Assembly: GCF_007830615.1 (NCBI RefSeq) | Contig: NZ_VLLI01000006.1 | Coordinates: 291,145-355,144 of the forward strand | From: Mucilaginibacter frigoritolerans | GTDB taxonomy: Bacteria > Bacteroidota > Bacteroidia > Sphingobacteriales > Sphingobacteriaceae | Direction of reading: 5' to 3' | DNA length: 64,000 bases | Part shown: positions 15,692-24,218 of the stretch, piece after piece | Layout: every line of letters starts with the position of its first letter | How positions within the stretch are numbered: position 1 is the first letter of the stretch | Position numbers and translations under genes: made by a program | Notes under the pieces: model-generated | Told to the model about the DNA's origin: nothing | The model's input: the letters and a program-made list of their open reading frames with translations, nothing else | Database searches by the model: none

Positions 15692-17332
15692 TTAATTTTC
15701 GTAGGGCAATGTAACGACGAACTCCGATCCTTCGTTCTCCCTACTGTTAACAATAATTTCTCCGTTCATAAAATTAACCAGTTCTTTACAAAATGCCAAA
15801 CCTAATCCCACACTTCCGTTCTGATTATATTTATTTTCTATTCTATAAAACTTCTTAAAAATATTATTTAGCTCACCTTTTTGTATCCCAATCCCCTTGT
15901 CGGCAAATGAGAATATAATATTACGCTTTTCGTGACTAATATTTATCAATAGTTCTTTTTTATTGGGATGCGAATATTTGTAAGCGTTTTCTATCAAGTT
16001 TTGGAAAACACTCCCTAATAATACCGGATCGGTATAAAAGGTTTTAACATCATTGACCTTTAAAACGATTTTAAAGTCGGTATATTTCAATTTAAAGGTT
16101 TCAATATACTTACTGGCGAAATCCTTAACATCAATCTCTTCTCGTTTAATATGGATTGATCTGTTTTCGAGCTGCGTAAACGACAGCAACTTATTCATCA
16201 GCTCATTAAGCTTATCGGCTTCTTCATTTAAAATCCGGCCATACTGTTTACGTTGTCTTTCGCTCAATTCATTATCGCCGCTTAAATTGGAGCCTGCAAT
16301 TTTTATTACGCTTACCGGCGTTTTAAACTCGTGCGTAAAGTTGTTTATAAAATCGTATTGCAATTTAAACATCTTCAGGTTGACACTTAAATTACGATAA
16401 ATTAGCCAGCCAATAAGAACTAAGAAGCAATAAATTAGCAACACCATGGCCCCAATAGGAGCAAAACGACGGTTAATTTCAGCAGTGAGATATCCCCTTG
16501 CCGACCGGAAAAATAATTTATAATCAGAAAAAGCACCGGGAAAAGCTACCTCGGTTATTAAATCATCATTTTGATTATCAATCGGATCATAAACAACGGG
16601 TTGTATGCTGATAGATTGGTATAATTCCTTATGAGAATTTTTCACTTTCAACAAATAGGGATCCAGCAAAAATGTCATCATGTTCTGTTTATAAAATGAT
16701 GATGGGTTACCCTGCTTCTCCAATTCGCGAAAAGTTTTTACATCCTCGCGCCTCAGTATGTTTGAATAGCTTATTTTGCCCGGCTTAACATCGTAAAATG
16801 TTTTGTAAATCTCATCCTGTGTTGAGCTTCTGGTAGTATCAGAATAGGAAATGTACCGGCTTAACTTTAAAGCCATCTGCTTAAAATCCATCTCATCTGA
16901 ATTTAAGATTCTCAAGCCCGATACCTCACCATCTTTTGGAATAAAACGATAAAGGGCATTTACTGAAATACCTAAATGATTAACGTTAATAGCACTTTTA
17001 CGCTGATTTCCAATCCTCGCGTCATAAAAAAGAACCACCTTGACAAAAGAATAATCATGAAAAACAACATCAGCATACCTGGCCGCCGATGCCGAATCAA
17101 GGAAACCCTGGTAAGAAGTTATCTCGGGTATTTTGTTTTGAAAAAGGTCGTTATAGGGCTTAATAGTTTGTTCAAGAACATCAATTTTCTTTGATGCAAA
17201 CTCATTTTCAACATACCTGGCATTTAAATTATACGATACAAATAGTGCAATAACAAAAGTTACCGAAATAAGCACCAAAAAAACAATTATCAACGAAAAG
17301 TTTTTACGGTAAATATGTTTATTGCTCTTCAT
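15692..17332 (-). CDS. Two-component sensor histidine kinase
   Basis: 546 aa inner-membrane sensor. TM1 is at about 13-35 and TM2 at about 293-313, with a roughly 255-residue periplasmic region between that matches no sensor domain I know. The HisKA box holds the phosphorylated H334 in 'NNFTHEFKTPVSVIK'. The ATPase domain has the N box 'LIENAYKYSHPN', G1 'FADKGIGIQ' and G2 'GSVGLGLAFCKEL'. The gene starts 6 bases after the S9-like lipoprotein and is followed 4 bases later by its regulator. This order suggests that the lipoprotein supplies or modulates the periplasmic signal; the proposal is inference from gene order. Confidence 0.92.
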   Translation of the reverse strand: MKSNKHIYRKNFSLIIVFLVLISVTFVIALFVSYNLNARYVENEFASKKIDVLEQTIKPYNDLFQNKIPEITSYQGFLDSASAARYADVVFHDYSFVKVVLFYDARIGNQRKSAINVNHLGISVNALYRFIPKDGEVSGLRILNSDEMDFKQMALKLSRYISYSDTTRSSTQDEIYKTFYDVKPGKISYSNILRREDVKTFRELEKQGNPSSFYKQNMMTFLLDPYLLKVKNSHKELYQSISIQPVVYDPIDNQNDDLITEVAFPGAFSDYKLFFRSARGYLTAEINRRFAPIGAMVLLIYCFLVLIGWLIYRNLSVNLKMFKLQYDFINNFTHEFKTPVSVIKIAGSNLSGDNELSERQRKQYGRILNEEADKLNELMNKLLSFTQLENRSIHIKREEIDVKDFASKYIETFKLKYTDFKIVLKVNDVKTFYTDPVLLGSVFQNLIENAYKYSHPNKKELLINISHEKRNIIFSFADKGIGIQKGELNNIFKKFYRIENKYNQNGSVGLGLAFCKELVNFMNGEIIVNSRENEGSEFVVTLPYEN

Positions 17333-17338
17333 AACGGG

Positions 17339-19240
17339 TTATTGGTTATCCCGCATATTATGTTCCAAAAACTTTTCTATTTCTGTGTACATCTGCATTT
17401 TATTGTTCTCACTTCTGAAAAAAGTGCGTTCATTGGGTTTCAGAAAATACTTTACGTTTTCGCTGCCATTTTGGCGTTGCAGTTCGCGAACAAACTGATT
17501 TAGCTCACTAATATTTGCACGATCATCTTTTGCCCCCTGAAAGATGAGCAAAGGCACCCTTATTTTATCGGTATGAAAAACAGGCGATATAGCCCGCAGG
17601 TGTGCTGCATCCGTTTCCGGGTCACCAACCATTTCATACATCATTTTTACTTTTGGTTTGTAAAATGGCGGTGCATCCTTTATGTAGGTAAAAAAGTTAA
17701 TTAAGCCGTGCTGAACTATTGCACAATTATATAATTGCGGCTGAAACGACACTCCGTATAATGCTGAGAAACCACCAAAGCCCGCTCCAAAAATGGCTAT
17801 CTTTTTAGGATTGGCTGTTTTGTTAGCTATAAGCCAATGTACCCCATCAGTAATATCCTGTTGAACTTTACCACCAACTTCTTTAAATCCGGCACTAAAA
17901 AAGTCCTTCCCATAACCCGTTGATCCACGATAGTTGATTTGAAAAACAGCATATCCCCTATTGGCTAAAAACTGTACTTCCTGATTATATCCCCACCAAA
18001 AGCTTTGACCAAATATGCCATCGTGAGGCATCACTATCAATGGTAAATTAGTTTTTTTACTTCCTAGCGGTAAGGTGAGGTAACCGTTAATTATCATCCC
18101 ATCGCTGGCTTTAAAAGATACGGGCTTCATTTCACATAATTCATCAGGCTTAAGGCTTGAATTAATATCACCAAGCTTGGTGAGCTTATCTTCTTTAGTT
18201 TCATAAAGATAATAGGAGCCTGGATCACGGTCAGTATAAGTATAAACAATAAACTTATTCTCGGCGCTGTCCCTGTCTGTAATGTTTATTTCATTACCTT
18301 TTAAGTCGGCGGCTAGTTTATCATAGATATTTTTTACTTCGGCACTCAAGAAGTGTTTTTGAGGCTTGGCGGCTTGCCACGCTAACAGTTCAATTTGCCG
18401 TTTATTTTTTGAATAATCGTAATCTTTAATATCAGCGTTTTTACAGGCAAAAATCACTTTACTTTCTTTGCCATCCTCTGCATTAATTTCAACTAAAGCA
18501 GTTTTATCCCTGTTCACATTTGACAAGGCATAGAAATAACTTTTTTTACCAGTAAAAGCAATTGGCACAACTGAGGTTTTAAAATTATTTTGAATAATGG
18601 GCTTAAAGGGTGCATTGTCATTTGGGCGATATAAAATAGTTTTATTAACCCCATCAGATGAAGCCACAAGCCTTATTTTACCATCAATATCCGGATACCA
18701 GTCTGTTATATTACCAGGATTAATCAGATAAGGGACTAGCTCGGCGGTTTTAATATTTAAACGGTAAACATCAAAATTTGCCGGATCACGCTTGTTCATT
18801 CTGATCGTTATTATATCCGGGTTTACCCTATCACGGTTAAGCAGGGTTATCCTCACTTTTTCGAGGGATAAAATATCATGAACTTTTAAATCGTTAATAT
18901 CCAACGTAAAAAGTCTTTGTTCATCCAGAGCTATATTATCCTGACTGAAAACTATCTTATTATTAAAGGTCCAGAAATAATCGCCACGGATAGAATAATC
19001 TGTAAAAGATGTTGCCATGCGCTCTGATCCATCAGTGAGCGAGCGTATAAAAATGTTCTGTTTATCTTTATATGGCTTTAAATAAGAAATATATTTCCCG
19101 TCGGGAGAGATTTTAAATGTGCTTTTTTCAGCAGTTTTAAAAAAATCAACAATAGGAATCTGCCTCGTCCTGTTATAGTTACAAGCGCACAAAGTAATTA
19201 TTACCTGTATAAATAATAATGTTCTAAAATGCTTTAACAT
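17339..19240 (-). CDS. S9 prolyl-oligopeptidase-like lipoprotein, probably catalytically dead
   Basis: 633 aa. A signal with a lipobox (residues 1-20, 'TLCAC') predicts a lipid-anchored periplasmic or outer-membrane protein. An N-terminal beta-propeller ('FKISPDGKYISYLKPY' and following blades) precedes a C-terminal alpha/beta-hydrolase of the S9 peptidase type ('LPLIVMPHDGIFG', 'NYRGSTGYGKDFF'). The nucleophile elbow, normally GxSxGG, reads 'FGAGFGG', with Gly487 (codon 17780-17782) instead of Ser. The Asp site is kept in 'FQGAKDDRANI'. The usual 'EGHGF' His site reads 'NERTFF'. With two of three triad residues apparently gone, peptidase activity is unlikely. It is the first gene of an operon with a kinase/regulator pair. 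A role as peptide-binding sensor is inference. Confidence 0.8.
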   Translation of the reverse strand: MLKHFRTLLFIQVIITLCACNYNRTRQIPIVDFFKTAEKSTFKISPDGKYISYLKPYKDKQNIFIRSLTDGSERMATSFTDYSIRGDYFWTFNNKIVFSQDNIALDEQRLFTLDINDLKVHDILSLEKVRITLLNRDRVNPDIITIRMNKRDPANFDVYRLNIKTAELVPYLINPGNITDWYPDIDGKIRLVASSDGVNKTILYRPNDNAPFKPIIQNNFKTSVVPIAFTGKKSYFYALSNVNRDKTALVEINAEDGKESKVIFACKNADIKDYDYSKNKRQIELLAWQAAKPQKHFLSAEVKNIYDKLAADLKGNEINITDRDSAENKFIVYTYTDRDPGSYYLYETKEDKLTKLGDINSSLKPDELCEMKPVSFKASDGMIINGYLTLPLGSKKTNLPLIVMPHDGIFGQSFWWGYNQEVQFLANRGYAVFQINYRGSTGYGKDFFSAGFKEVGGKVQQDITDGVHWLIANKTANPKKIAIFGAGFGGFSALYGVSFQPQLYNCAIVQHGLINFFTYIKDAPPFYKPKVKMMYEMVGDPETDAAHLRAISPVFHTDKIRVPLLIFQGAKDDRANISELNQFVRELQRQNGSENVKYFLKPNERTFFRSENNKMQMYTEIEKFLEHNMRDNQ

Positions 19241-19373
19241 TGGTTTATTCCGGTTCTTTTAATTAGGTTAAGTTATACAATAAACTTAACCAATTCAAAG
19301 TGTCACTACAATTTTACCCTTAAACAGCGTTAATAATCATTTAACATTGATGATTGATTCATATTAATTTAAT

Positions 19374-19381
19374 TATTTTTG
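19374..19381 (+). promoter_or_regulatory. -7 box placed almost at the start codon of the TPR gene
   Basis: TATTTTTG matches TAnnTTTG and ends 6 bases before the ATG at 19388, so the transcript would be nearly leaderless. The 6 bases between are AGGAGG. Confidence 0.5.
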
Positions 19382-19387
19382 AGGAGG

Positions 19388-21199
19388 ATGAAGCGGTTTA
19401 AAATATTTTTTTTTATTGCATTTATTTGCTGCTCAAAGCTTTTCGCTCAGAGCACAGATTTGCAGCTGGCCAAACAATTTGCCGCTAACGGCGAGCAACA
19501 AAAAGCACTGGATATTTATCAAAAGCTTTATAAACAGGATAATGAAAATTATTTCAACGTCTACTTTACGAGCCTTTTAGCCGCCAAAAAGTTTGACGAC
19601 GCCATAAGCATCGCGAAAAAGATGATTCATAAACACCCTGAAGATCATCAATACATTATTTTATTAGGCACAGCATATACCCAGCAAGGAAATATAGATA
19701 AAGCAAATGCTTTATATGATGAATTGCTTAATAACCTTCCCACCGACCAAGGACAAATATCTATGCTTGCTGCTCAGTTTTATCAGAACACCAATATTGA
19801 TTATGCTATAAAAATATTTCAGCAGGGGCGTAAAATACTGCATAGCGATAATATATTCTCATATGAACTCATTAATTTATACCGGTACAAAAGGGATAAG
19901 GTGGCTTTAACAGAAGAATATCTTAACTTTTTGCCTACAAATCCGTCATTTATAAGCCAGGCAGAAAACTCCTTTTCTACCATTTATGAAGGCGAAGCTG
20001 ATTATAACATTCTTAAAATTGAATTATTAAAAAGAATCCAAAAAGACCCACAACAAACACTTTATGCAGAATTGCTTACCTGGCAATTTTTACAACAAAA
20101 AGAATTTGACCTTGCAATGAACCAGGCCCTTGCCTTAAGCAGAAGGTTAAATGACGATGGTAACAGTATTTTTGAACTATGCCGTACACTTGTTACAAAT
20201 GAAGCTTATGATGCAGCTATTAACGGTTACGAATATCTGATTGATAAAGGAAAAAATCACGATCTGTACATTCCTGCTAAAATTGAACTGATAAATACTA
20301 AAAATTTAAGGGTAACATCTGGAAAGTACACCAATGAAGATTTGCTGAGCCTTGAAAAAGACTATAAAGATTTACTGGATGAGTTTGGCCAAAACGGCAA
20401 TACTGCTTTTGCTATGCAAAAGCTAGCCAATCTGGAATGCTTTAAATTACATAAGCTGGATGAAGCACAGAAACTTTTGGAATCTGCAATAAAATTACCC
20501 GATATAAAGGGGCAGCAACTTGCAAGCTGTAAACTTGATTTAGGTGATGTTTTACTACTAAATAATGAGCCATGGGATGCAACTTTGCTCTACAGCCAGG
20601 TTGAAAAAGATTATCCAAACACTTCCATTGGCCAGGATGCCAAATACCGTAATGCAAAACTGGCCTACTATACGGGCGATTTTACCTGGGCAAAAGGACA
20701 ATTGGATGTTTTAAAAGCGGCCACCTCCCAACTGATTGCAAATGATGCTTTAAATTTATCACTATTGATATCAGACAATATTAAAGAAGATACGTCAGGT
20801 GCCGCCCTAAAAATGTACGCCAGGGCCGACTTACAGATATTTGCCGAAATACCTGAAAAAGCAGTGAAAATTTTAGACAGCATCGATACCAAATTCCCTG
20901 GTAATTCTTTGTCTGATGATATTTTAATGGCTAAGGCCAGATTGCGGATACAAGAAAAAGATTATACAGGAGCTGTTTTATTGCTTAAAAAAATTGCTGA
21001 TGAACACAGCTTTAGCCTCTGGGCTGATGATGCTGTTTTTATGCTGGGTGATATTTATGAAAACCATCTGGCTGATAAAGAACAAGCAAAGACTTATTAT
21101 CAGAAAATTATAACAGATTATGCCGGCAGCTTATGGATAAATGAGGCCCGCAAACGATTCCGTATTTTACGTGGCGATAAGAATGACGTTTCTTCGTGA
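19388..21199 (+). CDS. Secreted tetratricopeptide-repeat protein
   Basis: 603 aa. The signal peptide (residues 1-21, ending KLFAQ) makes it periplasmic. The remainder is helical with several TPR units, for example 'QFAANGEQQKALDIYQKLYK', 'GTAYTQQGNIDKANALYDELL' and, in the C-terminal part, 'MLGDIYENHLADKEQAKTYY', which is similar to YbgF/BamD-like repeats. TPRs are protein-binding scaffolds; partners are not evident. ATG 19388 is chosen over the TTG at 19379 because it starts the signal peptide directly. It is divergent from the S9-like operon. The gene ends in TGA. Confidence 0.85.
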   Translation: MKRFKIFFFIAFICCSKLFAQSTDLQLAKQFAANGEQQKALDIYQKLYKQDNENYFNVYFTSLLAAKKFDDAISIAKKMIHKHPEDHQYIILLGTAYTQQGNIDKANALYDELLNNLPTDQGQISMLAAQFYQNTNIDYAIKIFQQGRKILHSDNIFSYELINLYRYKRDKVALTEEYLNFLPTNPSFISQAENSFSTIYEGEADYNILKIELLKRIQKDPQQTLYAELLTWQFLQQKEFDLAMNQALALSRRLNDDGNSIFELCRTLVTNEAYDAAINGYEYLIDKGKNHDLYIPAKIELINTKNLRVTSGKYTNEDLLSLEKDYKDLLDEFGQNGNTAFAMQKLANLECFKLHKLDEAQKLLESAIKLPDIKGQQLASCKLDLGDVLLLNNEPWDATLLYSQVEKDYPNTSIGQDAKYRNAKLAYYTGDFTWAKGQLDVLKAATSQLIANDALNLSLLISDNIKEDTSGAALKMYARADLQIFAEIPEKAVKILDSIDTKFPGNSLSDDILMAKARLRIQEKDYTGAVLLLKKIADEHSFSLWADDAVFMLGDIYENHLADKEQAKTYYQKIITDYAGSLWINEARKRFRILRGDKNDVSS

Positions 21200-21226
21200 G
21201 GAGCAGTGAGTGGTTTATTAGGTTGA

Positions 21227-21309
21227 TTGATTGGGTGAGTAGTTTAGTTAATGCCTCATTTAATTAGCCGTCAAATTCAAATAACTCAATCAACCACTCA
21301 CCCAATCAA
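21227..21309. repeat. Inverted repeat of GATTGA/CAATCA words
   Basis: TTGATTGGGTGAGT (21227-21240) is perfectly complementary to ACTCACCCAATCAA (21296-21309), 55 bases apart. Additional CAATCAACC words flank the right arm and GTTGATTGA the left. No T-run follows. Confidence 0.7.
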
Positions 21310-21337
21310 CTCAATCAACCAATTTCAACTAATTTAC

Positions 21338-21345
21338 TATTTTTG
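21338..21345 (+). promoter_or_regulatory. -7 box almost adjacent to the DUF4286 start codon
   Basis: TATTTTTG matches TAnnTTTG and ends 5 bases before ATG 21351, again implying a leader of only a few bases. Confidence 0.55.
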
Positions 21346-21350
21346 TTCCG

Positions 21351-21653
21351 ATGATTATATTTAACGATACCGTAATTGTGGATGAAGCTGTCCATGCAAA
21401 ATGGCTTAACTGGGTAAAAGAAGTACATATTCCTGCTGTAATGGCCACGGGATATTTCCAATCATATAAAATTCTTAACGTAATTGATTCCCCCAACGAG
21501 GGGATAACCTACTGTGTTCAATATTATGCTGATGATATTGAAAACTTCAATCACTTTTACAATAAGCATTTTCACCAATTGCAGGCTATACATAACCAGC
21601 AGTTCGAAAATCAATTTGTAATTTTTAACACACTAATGAAAACAGTAGATTAA
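21351..21653 (+). CDS. DUF4286 family protein
   Basis: 100 aa, no signal peptide, cytosolic. The sequence 'MIIFNDTVIVDEAVHAKWLNWVKEVHIPAVMATGYFQSYKI' is the usual N-terminus of DUF4286, a small ferredoxin-like (dimeric alpha/beta barrel) family found mostly in Bacteroidota. I quote it in shortened form: the marks are N-D-T-V near the start, 'HIPAVMATGYF', and 'VQYYADD'. Its function is unknown. It is followed after 2 bases by rfbC and shares a transcript with it. Confidence 0.87.
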   Translation: MIIFNDTVIVDEAVHAKWLNWVKEVHIPAVMATGYFQSYKILNVIDSPNEGITYCVQYYADDIENFNHFYNKHFHQLQAIHNQQFENQFVIFNTLMKTVD

Positions 21654-21655
21654 TA

Positions 21656-22204
21656 ATGAAAATAACTAAAACAGCAATTGAAGGCTTATTGATTGTAGAG
21701 CCGCGAATTTTTAATGATGACAGAGGTTATTTTTACGAAAGCTATAATAAAAACAAGTTTGTTGAAGCCGGTATTAATGTAGATTTTGTACAGGATAATC
21801 AATCTTTTTCGCATAAAGGTGCGGTACGTGGCCTCCATGGTCAGGCTGATCCATTTGCCCAGGGGAAACTTGTAAGGGTTATAAGCGGCAGAGTGTTGGA
21901 TGTTGCTGTTGATATCCGTAAAAACTCGGCCACCTACGGCAAACACATTTCTGTTGAGCTAAGTGGTGAAAACAAGTTACTTTTCTGGATTCCAAGGGGT
22001 TTCCTGCATGGCTTTGCCACACTTGAAGACAATACTATATTCACCTACAAAGTGAATAACCTATATGATAAGGAATCGGAAATCGGAGTAATCTGGAACG
22101 ATGCTGATTTGGGGATTGATTGGGGAATATCTAAAAACGAAATATTACTTTCACCAAAAGACGAAGTCCTGCCTGCTTTTAAAGATTTTGTGAGTCCTTT
22201 CTAA
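21656..22204 (+). CDS. rfbC: dTDP-4-dehydrorhamnose 3,5-epimerase
   Basis: 182 aa cupin-fold enzyme that epimerises C3 and C5 of dTDP-4-keto-6-deoxyglucose on the route to dTDP-L-rhamnose. Marks: 'RIFNDDRGYFYESYNKNKF', the catalytic His in 'AVRGLHGQ' (the usual form is RGLHYQ; here Tyr is Gly), 'GKLVRVISGRVLDVAVDIR', 'WIPRGFLHGFATL', and Tyr in 'FTYKVNNLYD'. The length equals the family norm. No rfbA, rfbB or rfbD is in the window; the only partner is DUF4286. A bidirectional terminator follows. Confidence 0.9.
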   Translation: MKITKTAIEGLLIVEPRIFNDDRGYFYESYNKNKFVEAGINVDFVQDNQSFSHKGAVRGLHGQADPFAQGKLVRVISGRVLDVAVDIRKNSATYGKHISVELSGENKLLFWIPRGFLHGFATLEDNTIFTYKVNNLYDKESEIGVIWNDADLGIDWGISKNEILLSPKDEVLPAFKDFVSPF

Positions 22205-22210
22205 AAAAAC

Positions 22211-22243
22211 AAAAGGTCCGGAATTTTAAATCCCGGACCTTTT
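22211..22243. terminator. Bidirectional terminator between rfbC and the OmpA gene
   Basis: Perfect stem AAAAGGTCCGG / CCGGACCTTTT (22211-22221, 22233-22243) with T-runs on both strands, between convergent genes. Confidence 0.88.
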
Positions 22244-22263
22244 ATCAATTTCACCAACCTTAC

Positions 22264-23112
22264 TTATTGCTTAATCAAATTATATAACTCATCCAATTTT
22301 GGAGTAAGCACAATTTCAATACGCCTGTTTCTTGTTCTGGCTTCAGTGGTATTAGCAGGGTCAATAGGCTGAAACTCGCTTTTACCTGTAGCAGTAAGTC
22401 TGTGTGGATCAACTTTCTCTACTTCTGTCAAATACCTGCAAACAGAAGTTGCACGTAACACGCTCAAATCCCAATTATCTTTAATCTGGCCCAGATTTAT
22501 AACTTTTTTGTCATCTGTATGGCCTTCCACTGCTATGTTAATATCAGTTTCTTTATTAAGCACTATGGCTAACTGCTCAAGAGCTTTTTTTCCGTTTGCA
22601 TCAATAACAATACTTCCTGACGGGAACAGTAATTTATCAGCTAAAGAAACATACACTTTACCGTTTCTGATGTCAACAGTTAAGCCACTCTGCTGAAAAC
22701 CCAGCAAGGCTTGCTGCAATTTGTCTTTCAAAGCACTGGTAGCTTCATCACGCTTGTGCAGGGCATCCTCCACTTCTTTTAAACGGGCTTCACGCTTTTT
22801 AAGGTCGCTTGATAAGGTATTTACTTTTGATGAGCTTGCATTAAAATTACTGTTCAGTGAACTATATTTATCATTCAGTGCATTATAATTGGCATTTAAA
22901 GCATTATAAGCATCCTGCAGATCCTTCAATTCACGATGAAGACGCATGGTGTCGGCCCGCAACTTAGCGACGGTGTCTTCCAGCGCATTGGTACGTTTTG
23001 AAAGTGAATCGCGGTCGGCTACTAATGCCTTATACTTCTTGGGTGACATTACCACACAAGAGTGTAATGCCAAGCATAAAAAAACGGCAAATAAACAATA
23101 TTTAATTTTCAT
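22264..23112 (-). CDS. OmpA-family lipoprotein with coiled coil
   Basis: 282 aa. The lipobox 'LHSC' (C19) predicts an outer-membrane lipoprotein. Residues about 28-130 are a long heptad-like helix ('LSKRTNALEDTVAKLRAD', 'LNANYNALNDKYSSLNS'), and the C-terminal 130 residues are an OmpA/MotB peptidoglycan-binding domain ('INIAVEGHTDDKKV', 'LSVLRATSVCRYL', 'RTRNRRIEIVL'). It would tie the outer membrane to the cell wall. It lies 22 bases after the DUF2461 gene and may be co-transcribed. Confidence 0.9.
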   Translation of the reverse strand: MKIKYCLFAVFLCLALHSCVVMSPKKYKALVADRDSLSKRTNALEDTVAKLRADTMRLHRELKDLQDAYNALNANYNALNDKYSSLNSNFNASSSKVNTLSSDLKKREARLKEVEDALHKRDEATSALKDKLQQALLGFQQSGLTVDIRNGKVYVSLADKLLFPSGSIVIDANGKKALEQLAIVLNKETDINIAVEGHTDDKKVINLGQIKDNWDLSVLRATSVCRYLTEVEKVDPHRLTATGKSEFQPIDPANTTEARTRNRRIEIVLTPKLDELYNLIKQ

Positions 23113-23134
23113 AATAAATGTGGGTTATAATAAT

Positions 23135-23797
23135 TTAAACCAGGGCGTTATTTATAAAAACGTTAAGCGGGTATATTTTGCTGCATATAGTTGCAATTTT
23201 AGCGGCAACATCTTTTTCATACAGTTCTTCGTCTTTAATCTGGTGAAAAGCAACAAAGCTTTTTAGCTTCAGCAATTCAATATTTTCATTATCGACACTA
23301 TATTCACGCGGTACACTTTTTAACTGCTCCTGCTTCCTGAATTCGCCAAACAACTTAACAAATTCATCAGCGTCAATAATCTTCTTAAGGTCATCAGCAT
23401 TATAATCAATCTCCTGACGGATAGCCTTTAAATGCGCGGCTTCAGGCATCCAGTAACCACCTGCAATAAATGAGTTTCCTGGAGCAATATGCAAAAAATA
23501 TTCAGCTCCACCTGCGCGGCTTCCTTTTGCCGGTATGCTTACACCAAAATTATTTTTATAAGGAGTTTTGTTTTTACTAAACCTGATATCACGATAAATA
23601 CGCATCACGCATTTTTTAGGATCCAGATTCTCATTAATTCCCGGATCAATCTTTTTCATCAGGCCTAACCATTCACCTGTAAAATCAATTACATTTTCGC
23701 GCGCTGATTCATAGCGATCTTTATTTTCCTGAAACCATTCGCGATTATTGTTTTCAACCAGGTCTTTTAAAAAATCAAAGGTATGGCGTTGAATCAT
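23135..23797 (-). CDS. DUF2461 family protein (TIGR02453)
   Basis: 220 aa, cytosolic, no membrane segment. Recognised by 'MIQRHTFDFLKDLVENNNREWFQENKDRY' (shortened: 'NNNREWFQENKDRY'), 'IYRDIRFSKNKTPYKNNFG' and 'YFLHIAPGNSFIAGGYWMP', all typical of DUF2461. Its function is unknown. Its start codon lies 23 bases inside the end of the upstream DUF983 gene, so the two are translationally linked. Confidence 0.88.
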   Translation of the reverse strand: MIQRHTFDFLKDLVENNNREWFQENKDRYESARENVIDFTGEWLGLMKKIDPGINENLDPKKCVMRIYRDIRFSKNKTPYKNNFGVSIPAKGSRAGGAEYFLHIAPGNSFIAGGYWMPEAAHLKAIRQEIDYNADDLKKIIDADEFVKLFGEFRKQEQLKSVPREYSVDNENIELLKLKSFVAFHQIKDEELYEKDVAAKIATICSKIYPLNVFINNALV

Positions 23798-24182
23798 CTG
23801 TATCTAAATGAGGCTGATAATGAATTTTGGGAGATAACCAGTATAAAAGTAAAACACGGGAATATCTGAAATTTATTGGTGAAAGCAAAACACATCCTAT
23901 TAAAATGACACCGGTATAAAGCCAGGGCGAATCGGCATTGTGCGTTAACAAAAAAGTGAGCAATGTTAAACCAATAGCTTCACCCACATTTAAAGCATAA
24001 CTTACATACATTGCTGCATAAAAATATCCTGGTTCTATCTCAAAATGTAAATTACAATGCGGGCAACGATCCAAAATTTTATTTGAACCGAAGTTATAAA
24101 TGCCTCCACTAAACATATCACCTCGGCGGCAACGCGGACATTTGGTATGCAGCATGGCCCATGCTTTGGGTGTTTGAGACAT
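23775..24182 (-). CDS. DUF983 zinc-ribbon membrane protein
   Basis: 135 aa. N-terminal zinc ribbon: C-P-R-C ('KCPRCRRGDMFSGG') and C-P-H-C ('DRCPHCNLHFEIEPGYFY'), followed by two hydrophobic helices ('GEAIGLTLLTFLLTH', 'WLYTGVILIGCVLLSPI'). The DUF983 family is often found near cytochrome oxidase genes, as here. The function is not established. It is 36 bases downstream of the small membrane protein gene at 24219 and overlaps the next gene by 23 bases. Confidence 0.87.
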   Translation of the reverse strand: MSQTPKAWAMLHTKCPRCRRGDMFSGGIYNFGSNKILDRCPHCNLHFEIEPGYFYAAMYVSYALNVGEAIGLTLLTFLLTHNADSPWLYTGVILIGCVLLSPINFRYSRVLLLYWLSPKIHYQPHLDTDDSTPYL

Positions 24183-24218
24183 AAACTTTAAGATGAAGCC
24201 ATTGATTGGCTGGTACGA

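Noticed and set aside
15688..15753. Longer start of the response regulator
   Set aside because: Overlaps the histidine kinase end and adds residues before the receiver domain not found in the family.
22211..22243. Hairpin considered as a regulatory RNA
   Set aside because: Perfect stem with T-runs on both sides between convergent genes is fully explained as a bidirectional terminator.
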